A stretch of 64,000 bases of DNA from Monosiga brevicollis MX1 (taxonomy: Eukaryota > Opisthokonta > Choanoflagellata > Craspedida > Salpingoecidae): contig NW_001865045.1 in the NCBI RefSeq assembly GCF_000002865.3, forward strand, positions 871,594-935,593, written 5' to 3'. This document shows, piece by piece, positions 9,860-21,770 of the stretch. The translations under genes and the position numbers were made by a program. A model generated the notes under the pieces. It had not been told where the DNA came from and made no database searches. It worked only from the letters and a program-made list of their open reading frames with translations. Position 1 is the first letter of the stretch. Each line of letters begins with the position of its first letter.

Positions 9860-12800
9860 TTTCTCTCTCTCTCCGGCCCGTGGCTACCGGAGCATAGTGG
9901 TCATGGTCATGCCATGCTGACATGATGGATTGACGCGCTTTTCCAACTAGGTACCTTCTCACCATGATCGTCGTCGGCAAAGGTGGCGCCAATATCCTGA
10001 CTACCGAGGGCATCAGTCTCATCAAGAGCACAGTCGACCGCATTCGTGCCCTGCAGCCCGACGCAGATGTGGCTGGCTATTCCGACGTCTGCCTTCGTGG
10101 TCAAAACACTGGCGAATGTGCCCCCCTTTCCAGCCTCCTCAAGTATTTTTATGCCACTGAATATCCCGACTGCCCTGGCGTCTTCAATCCCGACGGCAAA
10201 AACAGCGACCTTGCCATGCCGGTGGAAGACGTGCTGCGCAAGCTGATCGATCCCTCACAGGGCTACACGTTTTGTACCGAGGCAGTGGCTCCCGCCTGCA
10301 ACCAAACTTGCATGACTCCTAACCAGGACGACATCGCCTCCTACTTGGGCAACAATTTCGGCTACGCCAACACCACGACCCTTGCAGGCGAGCCCAACCT
10401 GGAGAGCGACGTCACTCGCCTCATTATGAAATTCGGCATGCCTCTTGCCGGTTACAACAACTCGGATGATCGCTTCGATGACCAGCAGAAGATTATCGAA
10501 GGTTCGAGGTTTTCCATTTTCATCTCTTGTTGGCAGGGCTCAGCACACTCTTTTCTTTGGCTCACCTCAAATGGCGAAAATCACTAGACTTTGTGCTTCG
10601 CGCACAAGACGAACTTGACGATGCCGATCACGAATCATCAAACATGGAGTTTCGGTACATTTCCGAAGTTTATGTATGCCCTGACTTGAGCTCGAGTGAA
10701 CATTCTCTTGGAGCGCGCGAGCGTTTCTTCTTGTCCTTCGGCTTATCCCTTCCCTCGGTCTTTGTCGACGCAGATTGAAAACTATTTCTGGGATCTGGTC
10801 ATTGGTGATACGGCCCTCGTCTCAGTTGCCATTGTGATTGTTGGCATCTACGTCATCTTCCATACCCAGAGCCTTTTCCTGGGTCTTTTGGGCATGCTGC
10901 ACATTCTGATCAGTTTTCCCGTGGCCTACCTCTTTGGCCAAGCTGCCATGGACTTTGGAGGCATGGTACGAATAGCCCTGAAGCCTGTCACCGAATGCCT
11001 TATTGCCCAGACTTCTATTTGCACTGCTCTTGGCGTCCCCCGATTGCCGGGCTTGTCTTTTTCCCCTGACTTACGTCTCATTTTCTTCTCCGACCCCGCC
11101 ACTTGGCTTCTTTCGTGAAACAGGGCATTTTGAATCTTATGGCTCTCTTCATTATTTTGGGCATTGGCGCTGATGACATTTTCATCGTCGTTGATGGTTG
11201 GAAACAAAGCCAGCACGAAGTGAGCATGCCCCATGGCATGGCCCGCATCACTTGTCAAGCCGATGAGTTTTCGGACCTCAACACCGAATGGCTCAAGAAG
11301 CGCATGCGCTGGGCATACGCTCGCGCTGCTCAGGCCATGCTCATCACTTCACTCACCACCGGCGCTGCTTTTGTCATGAACCTCACTTCAACGGTGCCGG
11401 CCATTCAAATTTTTGGTGGCTTCACCGCTTTTATGGTTCTTTTCAACTACCTCCTTGTCATCTCCTTCTACCCAGCCATCGTGATCATCTATCAACGTCA
11501 TGCCCAGTATTGGGTTTCTCCCCTCTCCTTCTGCGTCAAGAGCGGCCACATGCACGCCGGTTTTGAAAAGTCAGATGATGACCTCCCGCAAGCCCAAAAC
11601 CCCGTCGTGCCTGCGGGTGCATCAAATCCAGACAACGACCGCGACGTCTCTGGCTTTCGAGGCATTGAGCGCTTCTTCTACAAGACCTACGCTCCCTTCA
11701 TTTACAAGCAACGTTTTTTCATTACCGCGGGTTTTGTTCTTTTCTTCATCATTACCATCATCTTTGCGGCCCAGCTTGAGGCGTCGGAGACGCCGGCTCA
11801 ATGGCTTCCGAAAAACAACCATCTGCAGCAAACTCTGGACATCCTCGACAACAATTTTGGTGTGGACGAGGACCCACCCCAAGTGGCAGTCTTTTATGGT
11901 GTCAACAAGGTCAGCACCAAGAGCACCAATCCCTACAACCCCAATGATGTCGGCAAACTCTCGTTCTATGATGCCTTTGATCCCTCTTCTCCAGCGGCAC
12001 AAGAACAGTTCATTGAGCTCTGTGAGCTGTACCGAGCTCAGTCTTTTGTCTTTAACAAAGAGGTTATTTGTCCCATGGAAGAGTTTCGTGATTTCCAGCT
12101 TGGCAACGGGGAGCCGTTCCCGGTACCCCAAGCCGATTTTGCTGAGCTCTTGGGCAACTTCACGCAATACTACGAGTTCATCAACGGGCCGGCCCCCGAC
12201 TATTCCGGTTTTCTGGAATCTTCCATTCAGGATGCTGAGACCCGCGAAACTCGGCGTCAAAACGTCATTGAACTTTTCCAGCTCATTCGCTTCGACATTG
12301 AAAGCAACACGCCTGTTGTGCGCTCCATGGCCATCGCAGTCACCACCACGCTTTCGGCCAGCTCTTCGGGCAAAACTGTGCAAAAGGTGTATGATGCTGT
12401 TGCTGCCATCACCGACGAACAAAACGACCTCGCTGAAAACCAGGCCTTTGGATTCCGTGCGTATCACACCAGTGACCAGTATCTGGACATGGTCCTAGAA
12501 CAAACGCTTCTCAGTGCCGCCGTGAGTTTGAGTGTGCTTTTTGCGTGCGGGCACACCTGCCATCCATTTTGCTCCGATTTCCGCTCATTATTCTCATGGC
12601 TGTTCCGTTGTTTGTCGGTTGATTGCACCCCCAGGTGACGGGTATCGGTGCCTCTTTGGCACTGGCCTTTGTGATTATCGTGCTGACGACACATGATCTT
12701 GTTCTTTCAGTGATGGCCATCGTGGCCATCGGAGGCGTCGTCACCACTTTGATTGCCTTCATTGTTTGGCTGGGCTGGAGCCTCACTGTCATCGAGTCCA

Positions 12801-13566
12801 TCTGCTTGACCATTCTTGTCGGCCTCAGGTCTGTTGACAGTGACCTGCGTTTTGTGTGTGTAGGGAAACGCAAGCCTGCGCGATGTTGCTCAGGTGACAT
12901 CTCAACCAACGTTCTTTTGCTTTCCCTCTAGTGTGGATTACGTGATTCATTTGGGTGTTGCCTATCAAGAGTCAAAGGCCAGCACTCGCTTTGGCCGCAT
13001 GCGTGATGCGCTTGTGGTCATGGGCATTAGCGTGTTTTCGGCGTCAGTGACGACACTTTTGGCTGCCATCGTGTTGACGGTGCGTCGCTTCTTTTCGTCG
13101 CGAGCTGCAACCAATCTGTATACACATACACATCATGATATTTTATACCAGAACCACTGTTTCAAAGCGTACGCACGCTCACCACGCATTTCTGCTTGTT
13201 TAGGCCACCACTATCATTTTTTTCTTCAAGTTCGGCCTTTTCATCATGCTGACTATTTTAGCTAGGTACGTCCTTGGTGGTAAAGCTTGTTGACCTTGCT
13301 TGTCGTTGCGTCAATCTTATATCGCTGTGAACTCCTTTCCCCCTCGCAGTACACTTTGGTCCTTTGGGTTCATGATGAGTTGGCTCTCGATCATGGGACG
13401 CACCGACCATCACAATGACCTCAAGTATCTCTGGCGTAAACTCCTCGGCCTCTGCGGGCGAGCACCGCCGGACACGCCTCCAGTCTCTTCTCCCAAGGCC
13501 AGCGTGGGGCCGAGCGCGGCCAGCGAGCATGAGATGGAGTCTGTCACGAGCACCGTGTCCGTGTAA
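9278..13566 (+). CDS. Dispatched/Patched-type RND transporter with sterol-sensing-like helices
   Basis: Exons from the second on are clear: 9427-9522, 9607-9787, 9951-10501, 10588-10667, 10774-10965, 11124-12521, 12635-12828, 12932-13079, 13204-13265 and 13350-13566, all in phase. They give about 1,040 residues. Exon 1 (ATG 9278, ending near 9330) is a guess, because its donor does not match the phase of exon 2 cleanly. TM1 is preceded by ELVVMRPIAVAG. A large lumenal or extracellular loop rich in Cys and Asn-X-Ser/Thr follows, then TM2-6. TM4 carries GIGADDIFIVVD, and TM10 carries GLSVDYVIHL. The paired Asp in TM4 and single Asp in TM10 match the cation-relay residues that Dispatched uses to drive sterol-modified Hedgehog release. 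A second large loop with NNFGVDEDPP separates the halves. Patched or NPC1-like members are the alternative. The TM4 double Asp favours Dispatched. Confidence 0.85.
9811..9874 (+). repeat. (CT)n microsatellite in intron
   Basis: An imperfect CT/TCTT tract lies in the third intron of the Dispatched-like gene, between the donor at 9788 and the acceptor at 9950. Confidence 0.85.
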
Positions 13567-13749
13567 GGGTCTTGTGTGCGAGTGTTTTTTTTTTAACTGG
13601 TTGTTAGTATGTTTCTGATTCACAACGGATACCTGCGAAATGCTAAGTATCCTGCCCACATCGAGTCGGTGGTACATGTTTTGCAGTGTCAGTGAGTTTT
13701 TGGACGGCGTTGTGCGTTGACGCAAATATAGGTAAGATGTCTAAGAATT

Positions 13750-13787
<38 letters not shown>

Positions 13788-14118
13788 AAATTTCCTGATT
13801 TGCTTGTACTTCGGGGATGTGTACGACATGGTACAGCTCACATCGTGGACACCATGCATGCGATAAAAGCTTGCGACAGAAACTGCTGCTCGAAAAAGCA
13901 AGGCATCACAAAGGCCGCAAGGTTTTCGGAAAAGGGGATAGAATGGATAACACGCACGACACAAAAAGTAAACAAACAAAACACACTTAAGCGCATGGCT
14001 TTGGCGTGTTGATGCGGGTATGGACAGACATTGGCGATGTTCACATTAAGAACATACGAATGGACAAACAAGATACAAAGGGAGACAAAAGCACGGGACA
14101 TGAAACGTGTTCATATGT
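13567..14118. other. Convergent 3' gap (Dispatched-like / RhoGEF)
   Basis: No gene is seen. An uninterrupted A-run of about 33 bases lies at 13750-13782. Short ORFs that span it are homopolymer artefacts. Confidence 0.5.
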
Positions 14119-17100
14119 CTACATGACCAAGCAGGCGTTGTCAGCCGCAGCACTATCAGCGTCCGACGGCGGGGCGGCGTCTGCCGCACTCGAGGCGGGG
14201 GCACCAGAGAAGCGCCTTGATTTGCGACTGCTGGCACTGCTGCGCATGCGAAAGTTGCGCTTCATTGTTGATGATCGCCGCTCGTTGCCCGGCGGTTCCG
14301 AGCCCCGACGGTTGTTGGTCAAAGCCTCCAACTCGGTCGTGAGACGCTGCAGCCAGAAGTGCACGGTGCCAATACGGTCATGAGCTTGTGCCGTCGCCCC
14401 CACAGTGGCTGGTACTCTGGACGACCACGCACCTTCATACTCTCCATCATGCGTTGCTCTGAGTTAGTATGCTCTGCTTGCTGACGCTGAGATGGGAATA
14501 CAAGGCCAGTGAGTGCAAACGTGTCGCGGTCTCTCCTGCGTCATCAAAACTTTTAGAGCACCCCACCTGAAGCTGGCTCTCTAATTGCAGGATCTTTTCT
14601 TGAGAGGCTGAGAGCTCGGCCCGAGAGGCCGAGAGCTCAGCCTGAGAGTCGAGAGAGGTGTGTTCGCGCTTAGCAAATTCGTCTGCCACCTCTCGTCGTA
14701 ATTCTTGATTGCGTGCTTCAAGTTTTGAGACATTTTGCTGCAGGGTCGTGCGCGCCTATCGCGGTCATGGCGTGTATCGTGAGTAAGGTCAAGACCAATT
14801 ATCTACCACCAAGGTGTAGCTGTGAAGAGGTTGTGCCAGTGCATTTCGAGTACCTGTTCTGCAGCTGCTAGCTGAGCCGCGCTGGCAGTCACCTGCTCAC
14901 GCAATCGAGCAATTTCCTGATCACGGGCTTCAAGCTCAGCCTCGCGAGCAGCTTGCTGTGCTTCCAACTCTGCAACCCGCTCTTCCAAGACGGTGTTCTG
15001 AGCACTTAGCTCATCTTTCTCGGTCTTGGTGGCATCAGCTTGAGCCTGAAGTGTTGTATTCTGACGTTGCATTTGGCGTTGTTGGCGACGGAGTTGCTGA
15101 ATCTGTTCGGCATCCTGCTTCAGGAGCAGATCTACGACGGCCTATGCATGGAAAAAGATGGGGTGTTAGAGCGACGCTTGCAAGTTTCTGCACTCTTGTC
15201 CAACCTGACAAAAAATCACCGTGCCAGAAACGCATTCAACGTACTGCTGAGGCAGAATCTAGGAGGGTTGGGGCCGTGGATCCGGTGTGTGGAGTTGCCG
15301 GGCCTGATGAGGCAGCGGTGTTGTTGTCTCCATTTGAGCTGGCGTTGGCAAGCGCAAGGTCCTTGCGCGCTTGGGCCAAATCATCCAACAGCTCACGCAT
15401 GGCCGTGCTTTGGTCATCCAGCTCTGCTTGGAGCTCAGCTACCGCTTGTCGCAGGCGTTCTTGCGTGTCTAGATAGTCACCGATGGCATAGTCCTGCTTC
15501 CGGTGCATGCATAAGACGGACAGAACAATGGCAAAAGGCATGAACATGGTAGAGACACGAGCCAAGAAGGGGCGTAGCAGCACGTACGTCAGTGGTACTC
15601 TCTTCCGCTTCGAGGGCTATCGAATCACTGTTGCTGATTGATGGGCGAGGACTCGTTGAGGATGTGACCATAAGCGATAGGGGTCGGGTGGCAGAGCCAG
15701 AGAGCGACGAGGCGGTCGACGAAGGCTTGCGCCCGCCGCCCGATGCCAGCGTGCTCAGCAAGGTGGCCGCCTCCAGCGACATGGCTCGCTCCCGCTGCTG
15801 GTCGAGTTGCTTGGCGACGAGCACAGCCTTGGCGGCCTCGCCTTTGGCAGAGCTGGAGGGGAGACGATCGCGACCGGTGAGCCACCGCTTGGCCTTGCCC
15901 CGGTGGGGAGAGGGAATGGCCACGGGTAATTTCTCCGGCTGACAAAGCCAAGCCAGTCGGTCGGCCAGGTCAAAGTTGCGCGCGACGTAGAGCGGGGCAT
16001 CGGCAGTATTGCCATCACCGTTGCTCATGCGCAAGGAGTGACGGTCGGCAAAGGACGCAAAGTGCATGCCCAAATCATACATTTCCTTCACGCTGAGATC
16101 CGTGCCTTCCCGGGCCTTGAGCGATAGGATGGCTTTGGAAAAGAATATGAGCCATCGAGTGCTCCCCTTGCCGCGATCCTTGCCTTCGGGATAGAACACA
16201 ACATCGCTGATCTCATCGCGCAGCTCGCCGAGCTGAGCATAGTCACAGGCCAATGAGGAAAGTCGGTCACGGAGGGGAATGGTGCGCGCAATGTGAATAT
16301 CGCCGTGCTCCAGACGCATCAAGTGAACCAGACGGGCGTGTGTGTTGATGTCGAGAGCCATCTTTTTCATGGCGTCGACGGCTAAGGAGAGGCTCGCGTA
16401 GCCAGGTTCCTCTGGACGACTTTGCTTGAGCTGCTCGCCCAGGAGCAAGTGGTACTATATGCGTGATTGCAACGGAAAAGCGATCAATCATGAACAATGG
16501 TGCAGAGGGTAAGGGAAATGTCCAAGCAAAAAAACAACAAAAAAAAACAAAAAAAAAAAAAAAAAAAAACAACAAGCACACAAACAAACGCAGGCGGACC
16601 GCGAAAACAGATGACAAAAGGAGAATCCTGGAGTGTTAAGACTGACCCGCATGACACGCTGGACGGGTTTTAAGAGATCATCTTTGAGAGCCAGCGGGCG
16701 ATTCAGCTGGCTCTGTTTGAGGTTCAACAGCACTTGGAAAGACTTTTGAGATTGCTGCGTAAAAACCCATACAATCATAAGGCTTGGTGAACCGGGAAAG
16801 ACAATGATCAAGTCTGGGGTCGAGAACTGTCAGGGGAGCGGGAAGTCGAACCAGCTTGGTGACGAGTGCAGTGATGGAGCGGCTGTGATCTCCGCAGTAT
16901 CGCTGGTAATGCTCCGTGAGCTCTTCAACCTTGTCAAGGATGAGTTGAGCCAGTTTGACGCCCTTGGGGTCCGTGGAAGCGGTGACCATATCGCTGAGAA
17001 ATTGTTGATGGAATGCCAGCAAGGCCGGCAGATTGATAAAAATCAAAAGAATCTCCTCGTCTGAGACCAACTACATGGTGGCAGCAAATGACGGTCAAGG

Positions 17101-17634
17101 AAACGACAAAGCTGGGAGCGCAACAGCAGCAGCCTCACAATTTCAACAACCTGAAGGCAGAGCATGCCAACAAAACATAGCAAGAACAATCGGAAAAACC
17201 AAAACAAAATGACACACCTCAGCTGGCAGAGCTGTCATGTACTCGTTGACGAGGACGTCCAGATCATTGACGTATTGCTCCTCGGTGGCCAGTAGCTCAG
17301 ACGTAGCCTTGCGGCGGCCCATCTTCATCCATGCGGGCAGATTCACGCTCCATCGTCTCGTGTCAGAGGCAGATACGGGAGCGGTGTTGGGTAGAGCGCA
17401 GTCCAGCGGCATAAAGGTGGGGAGTGTCATTTCCGAGGGTGGGCGTGAGGCAGACATCCCAAGAGGCTTGGCAACGGGGGAATCGGTGGTGCTTCTGGTC
17501 GGTTCTAGGCTGCCCGCGTCGGGCTCTGGCTCAGTTCCACTTTCTGGTGAAGCATCGATAGCGGGGATGGTGGCCGTGCTCTCGCCCCCGGCCCCCGCTG
17601 TTGGTGTCGATGGGGGGGTTTCGGTGTCGGCCAT
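14119..17634 (-). CDS. RhoGEF: DH-PH domains followed by coiled-coil tail
   Basis: Readable exons are 17634-17218, 17070 to about 16864 (or 16852), 16754-16647, 16454-15588, 15496-15245, 15141-14854, 14755-14567, a short one near 14460, and the last about 14403-14119. The total is about 870 residues. An acidic, Ser/Pro-rich N-terminus of about 110 residues leads into the DH domain. Its first helix is ELLATEEQYVNDLDVLVNEY, and the conserved LLKPVQRVMRYHLLL is the third conserved region. DH domains load GTP onto Rho-family GTPases at membranes. A PH-like segment follows (STRWLIFFSKAILSLKA to the DLADRLAWLC helix), then a Ser-rich linker. Three heptad-rich exons (Gln/Glu/Leu/Ala) form a coiled coil of roughly 240 residues. 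The tail is basic and Ser-rich. The junction between the short exon near 14460 and the last exon does not close in frame by any normal-length intron that I can find. Confidence 0.85.
16547..16569 (+). repeat. A-rich run in RhoGEF intron
   Basis: A poly-A tract with few interruptions on the + strand. On the gene's strand it reads as a T-run in the intron between 16647 and 16454. Confidence 0.7.
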
Positions 17635-19128
17635 GGCGCTTGGTCACGGCCTAGCCTACAGTGAGGTATTCTGGAGCAGGGTTGTAAGGGTGCCAGGGCG
17701 AGTCATACACCGTTCAGGCCACCCAGTGAGCCAGCAGATTGAGGACTTGATGAGCCTTACCACGCAGGTCTCATAAAATGCTTGCGCCGTAAATCAGCTT
17801 CAGTTGTCGACCTGCAATTCAGCTCAGGGCTACTCCAGCCCGGGGTCAAGAGCAGGTCAGCAGAGGGGTGCCTACTTGGCAGCTGGGCGCGACAGCCTGC
17901 AAAATCGAGGAGACTACTGTCGGACTTGATCAGGCCAATGCCGCAGCCTATTAACTGTAAGACACGAAATGCCGGGCAAGGGCAAGGCGATGAGGTACGG
18001 CTGCCAAGCCGCTCCAGCTCTTGCCCAGTCCACAAGCTCAAAGCTCAAGTTGGACAACGTCAAGTCAAAAACCAGCTTGCCCCGTGTTGGAGAATGTCAA
18101 CGCGCGCGTGGCGGCCAAACGCAGCCAGAAAGCCCCGAGACAGTGGGATGGTGCTTGACCATGCATGCTCAACGAACCTTGACACCTTGGGCCACGAGAT
18201 CGAGCTGATCGGCACCGATCAGGGCCTGCGCAAGAAGAAAAAAAAAAAAAATCCTTTGGAGCAGCAGCTCACCAGCAGTCCTGAACGATGGGCGACGATG
18301 GCGACGGCGGTGGGGGGTTGACGAGGACGGTCGATTACCGGCTCTCTCTGCTGGATGAATGGATGAATGGATGGATGGATGGATGGATGGAGGTGTGACG
18401 AGGGCGAGCTCGACTCTCTGTACGTGTACGTGTGTGTACGTGTACGTGTGTGTGTGTGTGTGTGTGCAGAGAGTGCAACGACGAAAAACAAATCAGATCT
18501 CTCTTGGGACCTTTGGGATTTTCCTTTGATGGGTTGATGATGCTGATGATGGAGTTGTTGTTGTTGTTGTGGTCGCTGGTAGGGGGCGTTTGTGGGCCAG
18601 ATGGAGGCGTTGAAATGAAGGTTAATGAAGAGATGGAGAGAGTTGTTGGCGCAGATTCAAAGCGCACGACAGCATTTTTCTCTGAGATTGAAGCCAGCTT
18701 GATGCATATCTCTGGTTCCCGCATGCCTGCCGTGCTACACCACTTTGAGTTGTCATCGAGCATCTCTGCCGCCTCAACGAGACCAGCAACACCTCTCTCA
18801 ACATCCCTCTCTAAAGTTGTCGTATCGCATCTCGTTATGCTGACATTTGCCATTTCGGCTCGTGCAAATCAGCTCGAGCTCAAACAGCTGTTGTCAACAA
18901 CATTCCTACTCCGAGTTGGCTGACATATAAATCTGACTTTTCGGCATGTCAGACACCCGCGTGCTCGTCGTCGCGTCGTCGGTCGCACACATCAATTTTT
19001 TTTTTTTTTTTTTTGGGAGGTGGTGTCGAGGTGAACCCCGAGGCAGAAGGGAAGGAGGCGATCAGCCCCGTCCTGGTCTTGGGAGACATTGGGTTTTAAG
19101 CGAACTCTCGGCCGCGTGATTGGTCGTC
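17635..19128. promoter_or_regulatory. Divergent upstream region (RhoGEF / DHX37) with microsatellites
   Basis: About 1.5 kb lie between divergent start codons. The stretch holds an A-run at 18237-18250, GGAT tandem repeats at about 18355-18390, a (TG)n tract at about 18428-18468 and a T-run at about 18992-19014. A 172-codon minus-strand frame at 18335-18853 is open, but its 3' half is translated repeat. Its 5' half has no domain that I recognise, so I do not call it a gene. No TATA box was assigned. Confidence 0.5.
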
Positions 19129-21701
19129 ATGTCGCACCACCAGCGCGCGCCGCGCTTCAATGCCAAGCGTCGGCAGGGCAATGCCGCCACCAATAACAGC
19201 AGCCTCGAGGCCAGCAACGTTCAGGTCTCGTCCCGTTCACTCTTAACACGCTGACTGCGGCACACACAATCGTGGGATGAGGCGGGTCTTGAGGCCGTAA
19301 ATTTATGCTAGAGCCAAGCCTGATGCCTCTCTTGCCCTGCCATGTGGTTTATGCTACCTAGAAGAAGAAGTTGGCTGCCGTGCTGGACGCCGACTTGCGC
19401 GAGGAACTGACGGATCGCAACGACTACACCCAAGACATTGACCAGGAGGCCTTGAGCCTGGTACAGCAGGAACCGAAGCGGGTGAAGGCTGAAGCTCCCA
19501 AGCGTGGCCTTCTTAGCCGTGCTCAAGTCAAGCGTCTTCAGAAGGTGGTCGAAGCCAAGTGCGTTCAATTGCGTGGTTTGGATTCATTCCGTTCCCGTGA
19601 CCTTTGTCATGTCCAACCGGCCGGCTGGTCGGTCTCACGTGTGCACTTTTTTGACCAGGGAAAAGAAGGAGCGGCGCGCTCAAATCCTTGACAAGCTGCA
19701 AGCTCAGCAGTTGGATGCCCGGACTGCTTCACTGCTCCGGTCCACAGCAAGCCTGTCCCAAGCACGACTCACAGCCCAACAACGGTAGACCCCATTCCCC
19801 TCCCGCTGTATTGTGCAGCGCTGGCATGCCCACTTGTAAACACATGTTGCTTCTCTCACAAGCATATACATGTGTTGATCAGGCTTCGTCACGAGTTGCA
19901 GTTGCAAAAGGCTGGTTTAGGGGACCAGGCCGCCGCCCTCACCCATGCGGCAACCACGGCCAAGCCTCGCCAAGCCGATCGCGATGCCCGCCAGCGAGGT
20001 CACATTTCACTCAATGTTGCCCGCGAGCAGCGAGATGACACTGCTGAAAACGAGTCTGAATCCGACGACGATGTCAGTGTCTCGGGTGGCGAAGATGAAG
20101 TCGAGACTGCTCTTGCTGAAGACGTCGGCGCCGGTGCATCATCCGAGGCCATCGAAGATGAAGACGCGGGGGATAGCGCCAATGAACCAAACGTTCCCAA
20201 TAAGCCCTTTGATCCTCTAGCCTATCGTCAGGCCTTGGCACAAGCCCGCAAGGATGGGCCATCGGCTCGCGACCTGATGCGCGAGGCGGCCCTCCGCAAG
20301 CGCGCACGCCAGTTTCATGAGAGCGCTGTCACCGTCAATCGATTGCCTGAGATTGTAGAGTCTCGCGCTGACCTGCCCATCATGAAAGAGGAATACCGGG
20401 TTTGTACCTTTTGCAGGGCGTTGATTCACATTCATAGTTTTTCTAGGCTGACAGCCGCGTTGTGGTTTGCGTTGACTCTTCGCTCCAGATCCTCGAGGCT
20501 CTGGACGAGAGCGACGTGGTCGTCATTTGCGGTGAAACGGGCTCGGGAAAAACCACTCAGGTGCCCCAATTTCTCTATGAAGCCGGCTATTGCACAGGGT
20601 ACGCATTCGCAAGCCAACGGTCTCTTTCCCCTGTGCCATGGTCATGCAGCGCAATGGTGCCTCACTCTGCTCTGCCGCTTGCCACTTTTTATCAGCGAGC
20701 ATGAAGGCCAATCTCAGCAAATTGCCGTCACCGAACCGCGCCGAATCGCCGCCATGAGCGTGTCCCAGCGAGTTGCACACGAGCTCAATCTCTCTGACAA
20801 AGAAGTTTCTTATCAAGTTGGTCCCGAACTTCCCGTTTGGCCTTCTCGTTTATTTATCAGGTTTCAAAACTTATTTGCACCTTCTTGTGTTTCAGATCCG
20901 TTATGAGAGTACAGCCACTCGAATGACCAAGATCAAGTTCATGACCGATGGTGTTTTGCAAAAGGTGCGTGCTCTCTGCAGCCTAGCTCTCTTAGCGTAC
21001 CGCAACGCTGACACTTGCTCGGTGCATGACAGGAAATTGAATCAGACTTTGCTCTGCGTCGTTACACCGCAGTTGTCATTGATGAGGCGCACGAACGCAG
21101 GTAAGATCTGCAAAAAGTCTTGTAATCTGGCTATTCAGGGGTCGTTTGTCAAACCCCACTCATTGGGTCTGCCACCTTATTCTAGCATGCACACGGACGT
21201 TTTGATTGGTTTGCTATCTCGAGTGGTTCCTCTTCGACGTCAGATGCACGACAACGATGTTGTATGTGACTCGCTTCTGACAGCCATTCAATGACGGCTT
21301 TGCTTTCGGCGATGGATTCATTCTTGGCATGACATGGCAATAGAAGAACAATGTGCCTGAAAGTCGCCGTACTCCACCGCTGAAGCTTATTATCATGTCT
21401 GCTACGCTTCGCGTTGAGGGTAAGTTTGGCGCATCGACAAAAACAAAACTTTGTTGGCATGATCCCCTCAGTGAACTCATCAATCTGGGTGGCTGCACAT
21501 GTTTACAGATTTTGTCAAGAATCAGCGATTGTTTCCCACCATGACGCTCCCCGTTATTCATGTTGATGCACGACAATATCCCGTGACCGTACATTTTGCC
21601 AAGCACACGCTTGTCGACAGCGATCCCACAGCTGCTGTCGTCAAGAAGGTACGTCCTGCCCCAGGCAAAGTCGTTTATACTCTCTCTTTTTTTTTTTTTT
21701 C

Positions 21702-21770
<69 letters not shown>

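Noticed and set aside
18335-18853. 172-codon minus-strand open frame between RhoGEF and DHX37
   Set aside because: Its 3' half is translated (TG)n and GGAT repeat. Its 5' half has no recognisable domain, and there are no supporting exon borders.
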